A DNA stretch of 64,000 nucleotides. Origin: an uncultured Desulfobacterales bacterium. Lineage in GTDB: Bacteria > Desulfobacterota > Desulfobacteria > Desulfobacterales > JAHEIW01. The translations under genes and the position numbers were made by a program. Each line of letters opens with the position of its first letter. The stretch's first letter is position 1. This document shows positions 50,341-59,756 of this stretch, piece by piece. The stretch spans positions 159,513-223,512 of the forward strand of contig CAMYLV010000010.1 of NCBI GenBank assembly GCA_947259495.1, read 5' to 3'. Under the pieces are notes generated by a model that did no database searches, was not told the origin of the DNA, and worked only from the letters and a program-made list of their open reading frames with translations.

Positions 50341-50738
50341 TTTAACCTCTTAATACGTTCGCTGGGACTGATAATTTCGCTCAAACGGATACCATATTTT
50401 TCATTTACCACCACGACCTCACCCCGGGCGACGAGCTTTTGATTGGCAAAAATTTCCAGGGTTTCTCCAGCCAATTTGGAGAGTTCGATCACCGACCCCT
50501 GGCCCAGATGAAGCAGCTCGTTGATCAACATTTTGGTCCGTCCCAGCTCAACCGAAATTTCCAGCGGAATATCCAGCAAAAAATCCATGTCACCCGATAA
50601 CGAGCGATTTTTGGCACCAGCCGGTGTTGCTTTTTTCGGTGACGCCGGTTTCGGCTGCGCCTCCGCTTGATCGCCATCGGCCTGAATTCCATCCGGCGAC
50701 ACGTTCTGTTTTTTTTCTTCTTTGTCAGAATCTTGCAT
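50337..50738 (-). CDS. fliN: Flagellar switch protein FliN
   Basis: DIPLEISVELGRTKMLINELLHLGQGSVIELSKLAGETLEIFANQKLVARGEVVVVNEKYGIRLSEI. Confidence 0.97.
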   Translation of the reverse strand: MQDSDKEEKKQNVSPDGIQADGDQAEAQPKPASPKKATPAGAKNRSLSGDMDFLLDIPLEISVELGRTKMLINELLHLGQGSVIELSKLAGETLEIFANQKLVARGEVVVVNEKYGIRLSEIISPSERIKRLK

Positions 50739-50740
50739 TA

Positions 50741-51721
50741 TTAGCTGTTGCCTCCATTTGAATTTATCAATTTTGCAATCTCCACTGCACGATTCCCTTT
50801 GATAATCCCCGGATAGCCAAGATATTTGGGAACCTGATCAACACTGATGGAGATGAGATCCTCCGGGCCGGCTTTTAGTTTAATCACGTCTTCGACTTGC
50901 AAGTTGATCAGTTCCCGCAGGGTCTGTTTGGTTCGACCTAGTTCTGCAATGATGGTCACATACGTGTCTTTCAGTAATTCTTTTAACTGGGGGCTCCAGG
51001 TATATTTCAGATCTTTGTCTCGCAGGTACATGGGAGAAAGTTTCTCCTTAATCGGTTCCAGCATCAGGTATGGAATCGCCAGGTGAAAGTTTCCGGAGAA
51101 CGCTTCGCCTTTGAGGGCAAAGACAATGATCAGCATAATATCGCTGGGGGGAACCAGCTGGACAAATTCCGGCTTGGTCTCGATTTTTTTCAGGCCAATC
51201 TCGATGGGATAAACCGTCGCCCAGGATTCTTCAAAGCGTACTAAAAGATCGAGGGCAAATTTTTTGATCATGCGCTGTTCAATCTGGGTAAAATCACGCA
51301 CCTGAGTTGAGGCCTTGCCGTCGCCGCCGAACATGCAATCGATCAGGGAAAAGACAAGATTGGACTCGATGCCCAGCAGTGCATTGCCGATCAACGGCTT
51401 CATAGTGAACAGGTTGAAGCTGGTCGGTCTTGGAAATGCGCTGATGAATTCCTGGTATTTTACCATTTCGGTCGAAACAAATTCAATGCAGATGCTTCTT
51501 TGCATTGAAGACAGCAGAGTGTTCTGCACGATGCGTATGAATTTATCATACACTTCCTCCAGAGCCGAAAATTGGTCCCGCAGTATAATATCTTGGGATG
51601 TCAGATTATAAGGGGCGGCCTCGACATTCTTTGCCGGTCTCTGCGCGAGGTCAACATCACCTCTTTCCATGGCAGAAAGCAGCGCATCAATTTCTTCTTT
51701 TGTGAGTATTTGGTTAGACAT
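50741..51721 (-). CDS. fliM: Flagellar switch protein FliM
   Basis: NQILTKEEIDALLSAM; SLIDCMFGGDG. Confidence 0.97.
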   Translation of the reverse strand: MSNQILTKEEIDALLSAMERGDVDLAQRPAKNVEAAPYNLTSQDIILRDQFSALEEVYDKFIRIVQNTLLSSMQRSICIEFVSTEMVKYQEFISAFPRPTSFNLFTMKPLIGNALLGIESNLVFSLIDCMFGGDGKASTQVRDFTQIEQRMIKKFALDLLVRFEESWATVYPIEIGLKKIETKPEFVQLVPPSDIMLIIVFALKGEAFSGNFHLAIPYLMLEPIKEKLSPMYLRDKDLKYTWSPQLKELLKDTYVTIIAELGRTKQTLRELINLQVEDVIKLKAGPEDLISISVDQVPKYLGYPGIIKGNRAVEIAKLINSNGGNS

Positions 51722-51732
51722 AGGGCAAGTGT

Positions 51733-52194
51733 TTATTGAATGACAAATTCGGTAAAAAAGATATTGCTAATCACCTCTGTCGGAAACAGGCCGTTGAGTT
51801 TACCGATAATTTCGTCCCGCAGAGCTGTCTTGCCTTCCATGCTGGCGATTTCCTCAAATCGCTTGGAAGGCAGTATCATCAAAATGCGATCTCTTATCTG
51901 GGGCAACCGCTCATTGAGTTTTTCAGCATCGCTTGACGCCGCGAGCTCGAGGTCCATCGTTATTCTTAAATACCGGTTGCGTTGCGGGTCAGCGAGATTG
52001 ACAATGAACGTATCCAGTGAAAAAAGCGGTCCCAACTGGGCCGTCTGGCCCTGGTCGGTTTCGGTGTTAACGACCCCGTTTGCCGGGGTACTCAGGTCGG
52101 AAAGCTTGCTCCACACCATGAAAAAGCCGGCGGCCAGGCCGATGGTCACTACCAGCATGACAGCAATAACTAAAGACATTATTTTATTTGACAT
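51733..52194 (-). CDS. fliL: Flagellar basal body-associated protein FliL
   Basis: N-terminal TM; FIVNLADPQRNRYLRITMDLELA; LRDEIIGKLNGLFPTEVISNIFFTEFVIQ. Confidence 0.93.
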   Translation of the reverse strand: MSNKIMSLVIAVMLVVTIGLAAGFFMVWSKLSDLSTPANGVVNTETDQGQTAQLGPLFSLDTFIVNLADPQRNRYLRITMDLELAASSDAEKLNERLPQIRDRILMILPSKRFEEIASMEGKTALRDEIIGKLNGLFPTEVISNIFFTEFVIQ

Positions 52195-52933
52195 TTTCCT
52201 GTTTGCCCTCCGTTAATAATAGGATTTCCACCCGTCTGTTTTTCATGCGATTGGCGGGCGAATCATTGGCGACAAGCGGTCGCGATTCGCCGTATCCCAC
52301 CGCTGAAAGCCTGTGGGGGTCGACCTTGCAGACCTCGGCAAAATATTTGACTACATTCACAGCCCGCGCCACCGACAGTTCCCAGTTTGAGGGGAATCGT
52401 GCGGTTTGGATAGGGATATTGTCGGTATGTCCTTCAACCCGCACCGCATCGGGCACCCGTTTGATGGCCTTGACGATCTGATCCAATAGTGCATAGCCTG
52501 CCGGGTTGATGCCCGCTTTGCCAAAATTAAAAAGAATCTGGTCTTCAAAAGAAAGCCGAATCCCCTGATGGGTGTGGGTGACCTGAATTCCAAAATCAGC
52601 CTCCAAAGATTTCATGAGTGCATCGCTTGAAAGCCCGGTTAGACGCTTTTGGGGAGATGTCTTAACGCCTTCGGGCTGGGTCCCAATGTGTGACATGTCC
52701 TCAACCGGCTGGGTCGTTTTGATACTGATATTGACCATCCGACCTTCTTTTAAAATTCCCAGACCGCTTTGCAGTGCATTTTGAAAATCCTGTATTTTTT
52801 TAGCATCGACGCTGCTCATCGCAAACAGCAACACAAAAAAAACCATCAGCAGGGTCACCAGGTCATTAAAAGTGGTCAACCAGCCGGCGCTATTGCCGCC
52901 CTCGACCCCGGAATTCTGTCGCTGTCTTCTCAC
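52184..52933 (-). CDS. motB: MotB-like stator protein (canonical Asp present)
   Basis: WLTTFNDLVTLLMVFFVLLFAMSSVD TM with Asp; OmpA-like VRVEGHTDNIPIQTARFPSNWELSVARAVNVVKYF. Confidence 0.92.
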   Translation of the reverse strand: MRRQRQNSGVEGGNSAGWLTTFNDLVTLLMVFFVLLFAMSSVDAKKIQDFQNALQSGLGILKEGRMVNISIKTTQPVEDMSHIGTQPEGVKTSPQKRLTGLSSDALMKSLEADFGIQVTHTHQGIRLSFEDQILFNFGKAGINPAGYALLDQIVKAIKRVPDAVRVEGHTDNIPIQTARFPSNWELSVARAVNVVKYFAEVCKVDPHRLSAVGYGESRPLVANDSPANRMKNRRVEILLLTEGKQENVK

Positions 52934-53673
52934 GGGCTTTCCTCGTTGGCTGGATTCTGAAGGTCCGGTCGAATAAATATCACTTCAACTCTCCGATTGG
53001 TGGTCTGGTTTTCAACCGTATCATTGGCGACCAGGGGCCGAAATTCCCCAAATCCTTCAGCCGACAGTCGTTGCGCATCGATCCGGTGTTGTTCAATAAA
53101 ATACCGTAGAACATTGACCGCCCGGGCGGTGGATAATTCCCAGTTGGACGGGAATACGGCCGTGTGAATAGGAACATCGTCGGTGTGCCCCTCTATGCGG
53201 ATCAGATAGGTGGTTTGGGCAACAAGCGCCCCGATTTTTTCAAGCAGCGGAAGGGCCGGCGTTGAAATAGAGGCCACCCCTGATTCGAAAAGAGTCTGTT
53301 CGGACAGGCGCATCACCAGGCCTTCCCGGGAAAACAGCACTTCGATCTCATCTTTCAGATTGAATTTATCAGAGAGCAACTCCAGATGTTCAAAAAGTTT
53401 GGCCAGTTCAGATCGGCTTTTGACCATACCCGCGGATTCCGGCAGGACAACCGATCCGGATTCAAATTTGATTCCGCCGGAGAATAAACCGACAGCATGG
53501 CTAAAGGAGCGTACAAATCGCATGACCTTGGCCTCGTCCATGGTGGAAAACGAACACAGCATGATAAAAAAACACAATAAAATGAGAATAAATCCGGAGT
53601 AGACAATTTCCCGTCCGCCGCTGGAAGCGCTATGACCGTTTTTGGATCCAACTCTTTGATTTTTTCTTTTCAT
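52930..53673 (-). CDS. Second MotB/OmpA-like protein lacking the TM aspartate
   Basis: EIVYSGFILILLCFFIMLCSFSTMD TM without Asp; IRIEGHTDDVPIHTAVFPSNWELSTARAVNVLRYF. Confidence 0.88.
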   Translation of the reverse strand: MKRKNQRVGSKNGHSASSGGREIVYSGFILILLCFFIMLCSFSTMDEAKVMRFVRSFSHAVGLFSGGIKFESGSVVLPESAGMVKSRSELAKLFEHLELLSDKFNLKDEIEVLFSREGLVMRLSEQTLFESGVASISTPALPLLEKIGALVAQTTYLIRIEGHTDDVPIHTAVFPSNWELSTARAVNVLRYFIEQHRIDAQRLSAEGFGEFRPLVANDTVENQTTNRRVEVIFIRPDLQNPANEESP

Positions 53674-53676
53674 CTT

Positions 53677-54456
53677 TTAGGCTTTGGCCGGTTCGGCGCT
53701 GGTGGTTAGGCGGGCTTTGGGCGCGATAAAAGCCTTTAATTTCTGTTCGACTACGCGATGGTTGTCGCCGGACTGAATCGAAATGACCCCTTCCAAAATC
53801 ATCTGTTTGACCAGAACTTCCTGCTTGCTGCGTGTTTTCAGTTTGCCGGCCACCGGCAGAAACAACAAATTGGCCAGCATGGTTCCGTAAAAAGTGGTCA
53901 GCAGGGCCACCGCCATGGGCGCGCCTATCTGGCTGGGGTCTTCCATCTGCATGAGCATCTGCACCAGCCCGATAATGGTGCCCAGCATCCCGACCGCCGG
54001 CGCAAAGCCTCCCATGGTGGAGAATATTTCGGAACCCAGCCGGTGTCGCTCTTCCAGGTACTGGATCTCAATGGACATCACTTCTTCAATGGATGAAGAC
54101 TCCATGCCGTCGATGGCCATCTGGATGCCGCGGGCCAGAAATGGGTCTTTGATATCCTTGAGCTGGGATTCAAATGACAGAATGCCCTCCTGACGGGCTT
54201 TTTTGGCAAAACCCGACATCAGCGGAATGAATTCGCTGGCCATCTGGGAACGGTGTGAAAACACATTTTTGACGACCTTAAATACACTCAACACCTCTGA
54301 GAGCGGATAAGCCAGCAGGGTGGCACCCATGGTTCCACCCAAAACGATCATAACCGAGGGATAGTTGACAAACCAGGTCCCATCACCACCCATCAGGATG
54401 GAAATGATGACCAGACCAAAAGCAACCACAATACCGATGAGAGTTGTGATATCCAC
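53677..54456 (-). CDS. motA: Flagellar motor protein MotA
   Basis: MDITTLIGIVVAFGLVIISILMGGDGTWFVNYPSVMIVLGGTMGATLL; GFAPAVGMLGTIIGLVQML. Confidence 0.96.
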   Translation of the reverse strand: MDITTLIGIVVAFGLVIISILMGGDGTWFVNYPSVMIVLGGTMGATLLAYPLSEVLSVFKVVKNVFSHRSQMASEFIPLMSGFAKKARQEGILSFESQLKDIKDPFLARGIQMAIDGMESSSIEEVMSIEIQYLEERHRLGSEIFSTMGGFAPAVGMLGTIIGLVQMLMQMEDPSQIGAPMAVALLTTFYGTMLANLLFLPVAGKLKTRSKQEVLVKQMILEGVISIQSGDNHRVVEQKLKAFIAPKARLTTSAEPAKA

Positions 54457-54574
54457 GGATTAGCTCCTCTGCCGCTTTGACATCTCAATTGAACTTTAGA
54501 TTCTGAAATTATCCGATTAACGTGTGCTGAGATTGCAGGAAAATTTCAGAATTATTATTATTTTCAATGATTTT

Positions 54575-54590
54575 AGCAAGTATTGTGCCA
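54575..54590 (-). promoter_or_regulatory. Sigma54 promoter for motA-motB operon
   Basis: Minus strand TGGCACAATACTTGCT, full consensus, about 110 bp upstream of motA. Confidence 0.85.
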
Positions 54591-54948
54591 TCAGTCGGAA
54601 TTGGGATGCTGAAATGCAAAAATGAGGGCGACGGCAGGTAATCATCTGAACTCAATAGAAAAAGCGTCGATCTCAAGCGCTTTGCTCGGGGGGCTAAACA
54701 GACAGCCGGCAGCAGCGGCATAAAACCAGACCCGATCCGCGGGAGAAATCCGGTTTTAAACGTCAATTTTCATTTATTTTTGTCAACAGTTTGACGATGG
54801 TAATCGGCAGATTGCGCTAATTGGGGGTCGGACGCATATATACGGGGGCGCGCTGCTCAACCCTCAAATTGCCGATCATTGGCAGGGTGGCGGCCCAACT
54901 GCTCAGATCGGGCCACACGCCACAGCAATCCCGCAGCCGCCGAATCGC

Positions 54949-55170
54949 TCAGGACAGATCCGGCGGCTGACCCGTACTGCTGTCCGGATTTGAATTAATG
55001 GTGCGCTGATATTCGACAATTCGCTGCGACACCTCCTCGAGCGGTTCTTTGACCATGATTTTATTGTTGTTGGTAAATGTGATCACCGTCTCGGGGATGG
55101 CTTGCAAAGACTGAATCCGATCCACGTTGACTATCAGCACTGAATCATTGAGTCGCGTTACTTTGATCAT
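54949..55170 (-). CDS. flbD: FlbD family flagellar protein
   Basis: MIKVTRLNDSVLIVNVDRIQSLQAIPETVITFTNNNKIMVKEPLEEVSQRIVEYQRTI; internal Met start. Confidence 0.9.
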   Translation of the reverse strand: MIKVTRLNDSVLIVNVDRIQSLQAIPETVITFTNNNKIMVKEPLEEVSQRIVEYQRTINSNPDSSTGQPPDLS

Positions 55171-55281
55171 CTTGACACCACTTTGGTTTGACGGCGGCAA
55201 AAGCTGGTAATGAGTTTCGGACGGACGATATATCAAGTGGATCCGCCCGAGACCGCCGCCAAGCCGCCGCACCGATTAGAA

Positions 55282-56529
55282 TTAACGTTTAATATTGATC
55301 AATTCGGCCAGGATTTCGTCACTGGTGGTAATGACCCGCGAGTTGGCCTGAAAGGCCCGTTGGGTGGTAATCATTTTGACAAATTCCTGGGCCAAGTCGA
55401 CATTGGACATCTCGATGGAGCTGGGGCTGATAGTGCCCCGCCGACCGCTCTGGGAAATTCCCATCATAGCCTGCCCGGAATCGCGCGACTCGGTATACAG
55501 GTTTTTGCCCATTTTGTTGAGGCCGTAGTAATTGGGAAAATCCGCCAACACCACCTGATACAGCGGCGCCAGTTGCCCATTGGAATAGCTACCGGTCACC
55601 ACTCCGGCTTCATCAACCGAAACCCCCCGCAGCACCCCTGCAGTATACCCGTCCTGGGTCTGGAAGGTGGTCATGGAAGGCGCGGCATACTGGGTCAGGT
55701 CCCCGTGCGTCGCACCGGCGCTGTCGACAAGATCCCAGAACAGGGTGAGATCGGAGGCTCCGCTGGTCAAACCGGTGAGGGAAATGACCGGATCAGTGTT
55801 GTTGGTCAGAGCGCCTGTGGCGCCGTCGAAGGTATAATTGGTGACATTAATGCTGACACCACCTCCAGCTCCGTAGGTTCCGGCCGGTACGGTGACACTG
55901 ACATCCCAGGTGTTGGCCGCCATCTGTTTTTCAAACGTCAGCGTCACCGGTATGCCATTGCCCAATGAATCATAAACGATGACCGTTGTGGCATAGGTAT
56001 CCAGGTTGGCTGCCCCGGCGTCCAGGTTTACATCCACCGTAAATTCGGTGCTGGCCTGCGGCGGGGTGGTGCTTTGCTCCGGCACATTGATGTCGACGAT
56101 ATTGCCCAGTGCCAGGGTGCCGTCCGGCTGAATAGCGGTGACTTCATAGCCTTGCACGAACAGGCCGTCCGGATTGATCAGATACCCGTCGCGATCAAAG
56201 GAAAAATCACCAGCCCGGGTATAAAAACTGGAATTGGCGTTATCGCGCAGAAGGAAAAACCCGGCTCCGTTTATGGCCATGTCGGTGGGGTTGGCGGTGT
56301 TCTCAATGGACCCCTGACTCCAGATAGGTGTTGTTCCCCAAAACTCCACTCCGCGGCCGATTTCATTGGAACCGCTGCCCTCCAACGATTGGCTTAAAAT
56401 GTTGGCAAAAGAGGAGCGGTTGGATTTAAAAGCCGTGGTGTTGATATTGGCAATGTTGTCGCCAATAACGGTTAAGGCTCTGGAATTCACATTGAGCCCG
56501 GATACTCCGGCAAACAATGAACCAATCAT
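55282..56529 (-). CDS. flgE: Flagellar hook protein FlgE
   Basis: MIGSLFAGVSGLNVNSRALTVIGDNIANINTTAFKSNRSSFANIL; C-terminal DLAQEFVKMITTQRAFQANSRVITTSDEIL. Confidence 0.97.
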   Translation of the reverse strand: MIGSLFAGVSGLNVNSRALTVIGDNIANINTTAFKSNRSSFANILSQSLEGSGSNEIGRGVEFWGTTPIWSQGSIENTANPTDMAINGAGFFLLRDNANSSFYTRAGDFSFDRDGYLINPDGLFVQGYEVTAIQPDGTLALGNIVDINVPEQSTTPPQASTEFTVDVNLDAGAANLDTYATTVIVYDSLGNGIPVTLTFEKQMAANTWDVSVTVPAGTYGAGGGVSINVTNYTFDGATGALTNNTDPVISLTGLTSGASDLTLFWDLVDSAGATHGDLTQYAAPSMTTFQTQDGYTAGVLRGVSVDEAGVVTGSYSNGQLAPLYQVVLADFPNYYGLNKMGKNLYTESRDSGQAMMGISQSGRRGTISPSSIEMSNVDLAQEFVKMITTQRAFQANSRVITTSDEILAELINIKR

Positions 56530-56552
56530 TTTAAATGTCCTCCATTAGGATG

Positions 56553-57260
56553 TTAATTTGAATTTATTTCTGGTTGTGCCGCGACCGCGGTTGGTGGCGG
56601 CGGTGCTTCAGAAACGTCGATAACAGCGTCGATCGCCACAGTCTGAAGCTCGGTAATCAGGTACGCCGTGTTGTCTTTAAACGATACACCGGTCACGAGC
56701 GCACCCATCAGAGGTGTGACCGTCACATTCTGGTTGGCGGCGTCGACAGCCTGGATTTCAAAACGATAAACGCCCGGCGGCATCGGATTGCCGTCCAAAT
56801 CCATCCCGTTCCACACCGCGCTTTGCCTGCCCAGACCCAGAGCACCGGTCTCAAAAGAATTCACGAAGCCTCCGGTGGCATCATACACGCTGACGGCCGT
56901 CATGGCGGCATTGGCCTCCAATTCGAAATGGCAGGTCGCCGCCTGACCGTCTTCTAATAGCAGCCCGTTGCCCGAGGCGGTTATTTCCTTGCCGATGTAA
57001 GACACCGCCTGGGAATGGGTCAGCGATGCTTGAAACTGCTCCATGTTCTTAAGACTGTCATGGATATTGCTGAGCTGCTCCAGTGAACTAAACTGCGCCA
57101 ACTGGGCGGTAAATTCGGTGCTGTCAGCCGGGTTCAGCGGATCCTGATGCTGAAGCTGGGCAATCAACATGTTTAAAAAATCATCTTTGCCCAGAATCTT
57201 CGCCGGCGCGCTCGATTGCGCATCGCTTGTGGTTGTATCGATGGCGTTAATGGGTGTCAT
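56553..57260 (-). CDS. flgD: Flagellar hook assembly protein FlgD
   Basis: LGKDDFLNMLIAQLQHQDPLNPADSTEFTAQLAQFSSLEQLSNI. Confidence 0.97.
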   Translation of the reverse strand: MTPINAIDTTTSDAQSSAPAKILGKDDFLNMLIAQLQHQDPLNPADSTEFTAQLAQFSSLEQLSNIHDSLKNMEQFQASLTHSQAVSYIGKEITASGNGLLLEDGQAATCHFELEANAAMTAVSVYDATGGFVNSFETGALGLGRQSAVWNGMDLDGNPMPPGVYRFEIQAVDAANQNVTVTPLMGALVTGVSFKDNTAYLITELQTVAIDAVIDVSEAPPPPTAVAAQPEINSN

Positions 57261-57325
57261 GTTAACCTCACAACATGTATTTGCAAGTTCATATATGTCG
57301 CTTGCATCGTCTTCATCGGTCAGGG

Positions 57326-58834
57326 TTATGCGAAATAGTCAATGGCGGTTTCCACCATTCCGAGGCCGCGACCCGTGTGCATGCCGGTCTGCGCTCCATC
57401 AGCCGCATCAGCGCTAAAACGGTTTTCTTTCAAAGCCCGCGCACGGCGCGCTTCAGCCGCTTTTTGGTAGAGATCATCATCTGCCCTGGAGTCATGTGCG
57501 ACCGAGACCTCCAGTTCATCGACTTCCAGACCCTGAGCCTGCAATTCCGCCTTTAATTGATTCAGGTTACTTTCAAGCATATCTTTGACGAACGGAAACT
57601 CAGCCACAATCCTGACAGCGACCTGTTGGCTCTCGGTAACGATGTGCATCCGAATATGGCCTAAAAAATCGGGTTTCAAATCGATTTGAACCGCATTTTG
57701 CCCACTGTTGTTCAAAAGGACCGCTTTTTGAACAATTTGATTCATCGTCTGAGAGGCCAGGCTGCGCTTGGCGCCTTCGGCTGAGCGACCGGCATGTTCA
57801 AGTTTTGCTGAATGCTCAAACAAGTTCTCCTGTGATGTTAGAAAACTGCTGTCCTTGGCCTCGCCATCAATCTGAACGACTTTGCTGCCCTTTTGATCGG
57901 CCGGCAGCATTTCATTCGGCAAACCGGAAGTTTTGAGGCTGACGGCATCTTCTGAGGGTTTGGCGGTGATGCCTTCGGAGGCTAAATTCGTATTAACCGC
58001 CGTCTCGGCTGCTTTGGGTGCGGGCTGCGGTTTGGCTGACTGTGAATTTTCACCGCTTTTATGGATTCCGGGTTCCAGCAGGGTTTCAACATTTAGATCT
58101 TTGGATGTCCCTGCAGACAGGCGGGCGTATTTTTCTGCGCTGGCTAACTGGGTCATCTCAGACGGTTGGGCTTCAACCAAAAGATTCACGGCCGTCTTTT
58201 GCCCGTTGGTCTCAACAGTGGTCGCATAAGCTGCTGCCCGGCCACCGAGGCTGACACCCTCGCCCGGTGTCGCCGTCAGGGAACGCCAAAATTCGAAAAA
58301 TGGGTTGTCGGCATGGGAGCCTGACGGGTCTGCGGCAAGCTGATGTACGATGGCCCGGTTTACCTGTTGTTTAAAGAAAGACAGATTGTTGGCTTCCGGT
58401 GAGATGTCAATTTGCAGCTGTTCAAAGGGTCCGATACCCACCAGTCCGGCGAGCAGCGGTTTTCCTTCTGACTGGAAATGACCCATCAGCTGAGGCAGAA
58501 CGGCATTTGTCGATTCGCTATTGGAGTCCGATTGGGCCTCTCGATCCTGAAAAGGATCTTGATCAACGATTTTGCGGTTGTTTGCAGGGTTGGCCGATTG
58601 GGTATTCGGCCTTGCGGGTTTGGCCGTTTGGGCCGCACCCGCACGCGCTTCGGGGTTGCTGCAGGATTTGCGCTCGGAAACACGGTTTAAGGTCGCCAGA
58701 AAACTCTTCTTTTGATCGGCTGATTGAACCGGTCGGTAGAGTTCAAATGATGCGGGTTCCGTGCCTGGCGAACTGCCGATAGTGCCGTTCCGTGGCTGGG
58801 GTGCAGCTGGCATTATGAAAGCATCAAACGACAT
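57326..58834 (-). CDS. fliK: Flagellar hook-length control protein FliK
   Basis: 502 aa; C-terminal IDLKPDFLGHIRMHIVTESQQVAVRIVAEFPFVKDMLESNLNQLKAELQAQGLEVDELEVSV. Confidence 0.9.
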   Translation of the reverse strand: MSFDAFIMPAAPQPRNGTIGSSPGTEPASFELYRPVQSADQKKSFLATLNRVSERKSCSNPEARAGAAQTAKPARPNTQSANPANNRKIVDQDPFQDREAQSDSNSESTNAVLPQLMGHFQSEGKPLLAGLVGIGPFEQLQIDISPEANNLSFFKQQVNRAIVHQLAADPSGSHADNPFFEFWRSLTATPGEGVSLGGRAAAYATTVETNGQKTAVNLLVEAQPSEMTQLASAEKYARLSAGTSKDLNVETLLEPGIHKSGENSQSAKPQPAPKAAETAVNTNLASEGITAKPSEDAVSLKTSGLPNEMLPADQKGSKVVQIDGEAKDSSFLTSQENLFEHSAKLEHAGRSAEGAKRSLASQTMNQIVQKAVLLNNSGQNAVQIDLKPDFLGHIRMHIVTESQQVAVRIVAEFPFVKDMLESNLNQLKAELQAQGLEVDELEVSVAHDSRADDDLYQKAAEARRARALKENRFSADAADGAQTGMHTGRGLGMVETAIDYFA

Positions 58835-58900
58835 AGGTTCCTTACTGGGTATGTATGGCCTGTAAAAGCGACGATAGACGTGTTAACGGCCAATGCTTTG

Positions 58901-58916
58901 TGCATCAAGCGTGCCA
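58901..58916 (-). promoter_or_regulatory. Sigma54 promoter for fliK-flgD-flgE operon
   Basis: Minus strand TGGCACGCTTGATGCA, one mismatch to TGGCACRNNNNTTGCW, correct spacing, about 67 bp upstream of fliK. Confidence 0.75.
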
Positions 58917-59272
58917 ATCTTTTTAAAATGCGGCGGGTATTTCTGACAAGGGTTTCAGCGGGCATGGGGGTTATTATAACTAATTAAATTTTATAGAATT
59001 AGCGATGATTTTAATTTGATTTTAAATTTCTGCTTACATAAATATAGCCTGCGTTTCTGCTCAAATTCGTCGCAGCTCGAACGGCAATATTTTCCTGAAA
59101 TGGTAATCTTTACCCTTACAAAGGGCAGTCACCAGCAGCAGGATGCGAACTGGCTAGTATTGCAAAATAACATGCCCGTTTGGCGACTTTACAAAGCATT
59201 TTGGGCAGAAATATATGGGTGTTGATCGATAGGGCGGGAAAACACGTCGAATTCAGGACCACATATGAGCGT

Positions 59273-59710
59273 TCAGGATTTTAGAATGAATCGATGGCCT
59301 GCAATATCGTCTAATAAATCGCGTTCCTTTTTTAGCTGGGTCTGCCCATAGGCCCGGCGACCCTTTTCTTTGAGCTTTTCAAGCGCCTTGCGCTTTTTCA
59401 TGGCTGCAATTACGGCCTGGTGTGTTGAATCAAAGCGGCGCTGTGCTTCCATGACCTTCTGACGTTGCGCTTTCATTTCGGCTGTCAGGTGTTCGATAAA
59501 ATCAACATACAATTTCAGTTCCGATGCCGGGCGTCCCTTTTTTTGTCTGGTTTGCAACTGTTGCAGGTTCTGGCGCTTTCGATTTTTTAGATTTCGCAGT
59601 TGATCCAGCTCCGATTGGAGACGCCTTTTTAAATGGGCAAGCTCTTTTTGAAGTACCTCTTCCTGATAGCGGCGGTGATTTAATAGCGGTTCTAATTTGA
59701 ATTGATACAT
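59273..59710 (-). CDS. fliJ: Flagellar export chaperone FliJ
   Basis: Coiled-coil YQFKLEPLLNHRRYQEEVLQKELAHLKRRLQSEL; next to fliI. Confidence 0.87.
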   Translation of the reverse strand: MYQFKLEPLLNHRRYQEEVLQKELAHLKRRLQSELDQLRNLKNRKRQNLQQLQTRQKKGRPASELKLYVDFIEHLTAEMKAQRQKVMEAQRRFDSTHQAVIAAMKKRKALEKLKEKGRRAYGQTQLKKERDLLDDIAGHRFILKS

Positions 59711-59756
59711 GACGGTTTAGGAATATTTTGCAAGCGGTAAAAACACAGACGGGTAT

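Noticed and set aside
59161-59177. Possible sigma54 promoter TGCAAAATAACATGCCC (minus strand) near fliJ
   Set aside because: GG-GC spacing is one base too long and there is no TGG at -24.
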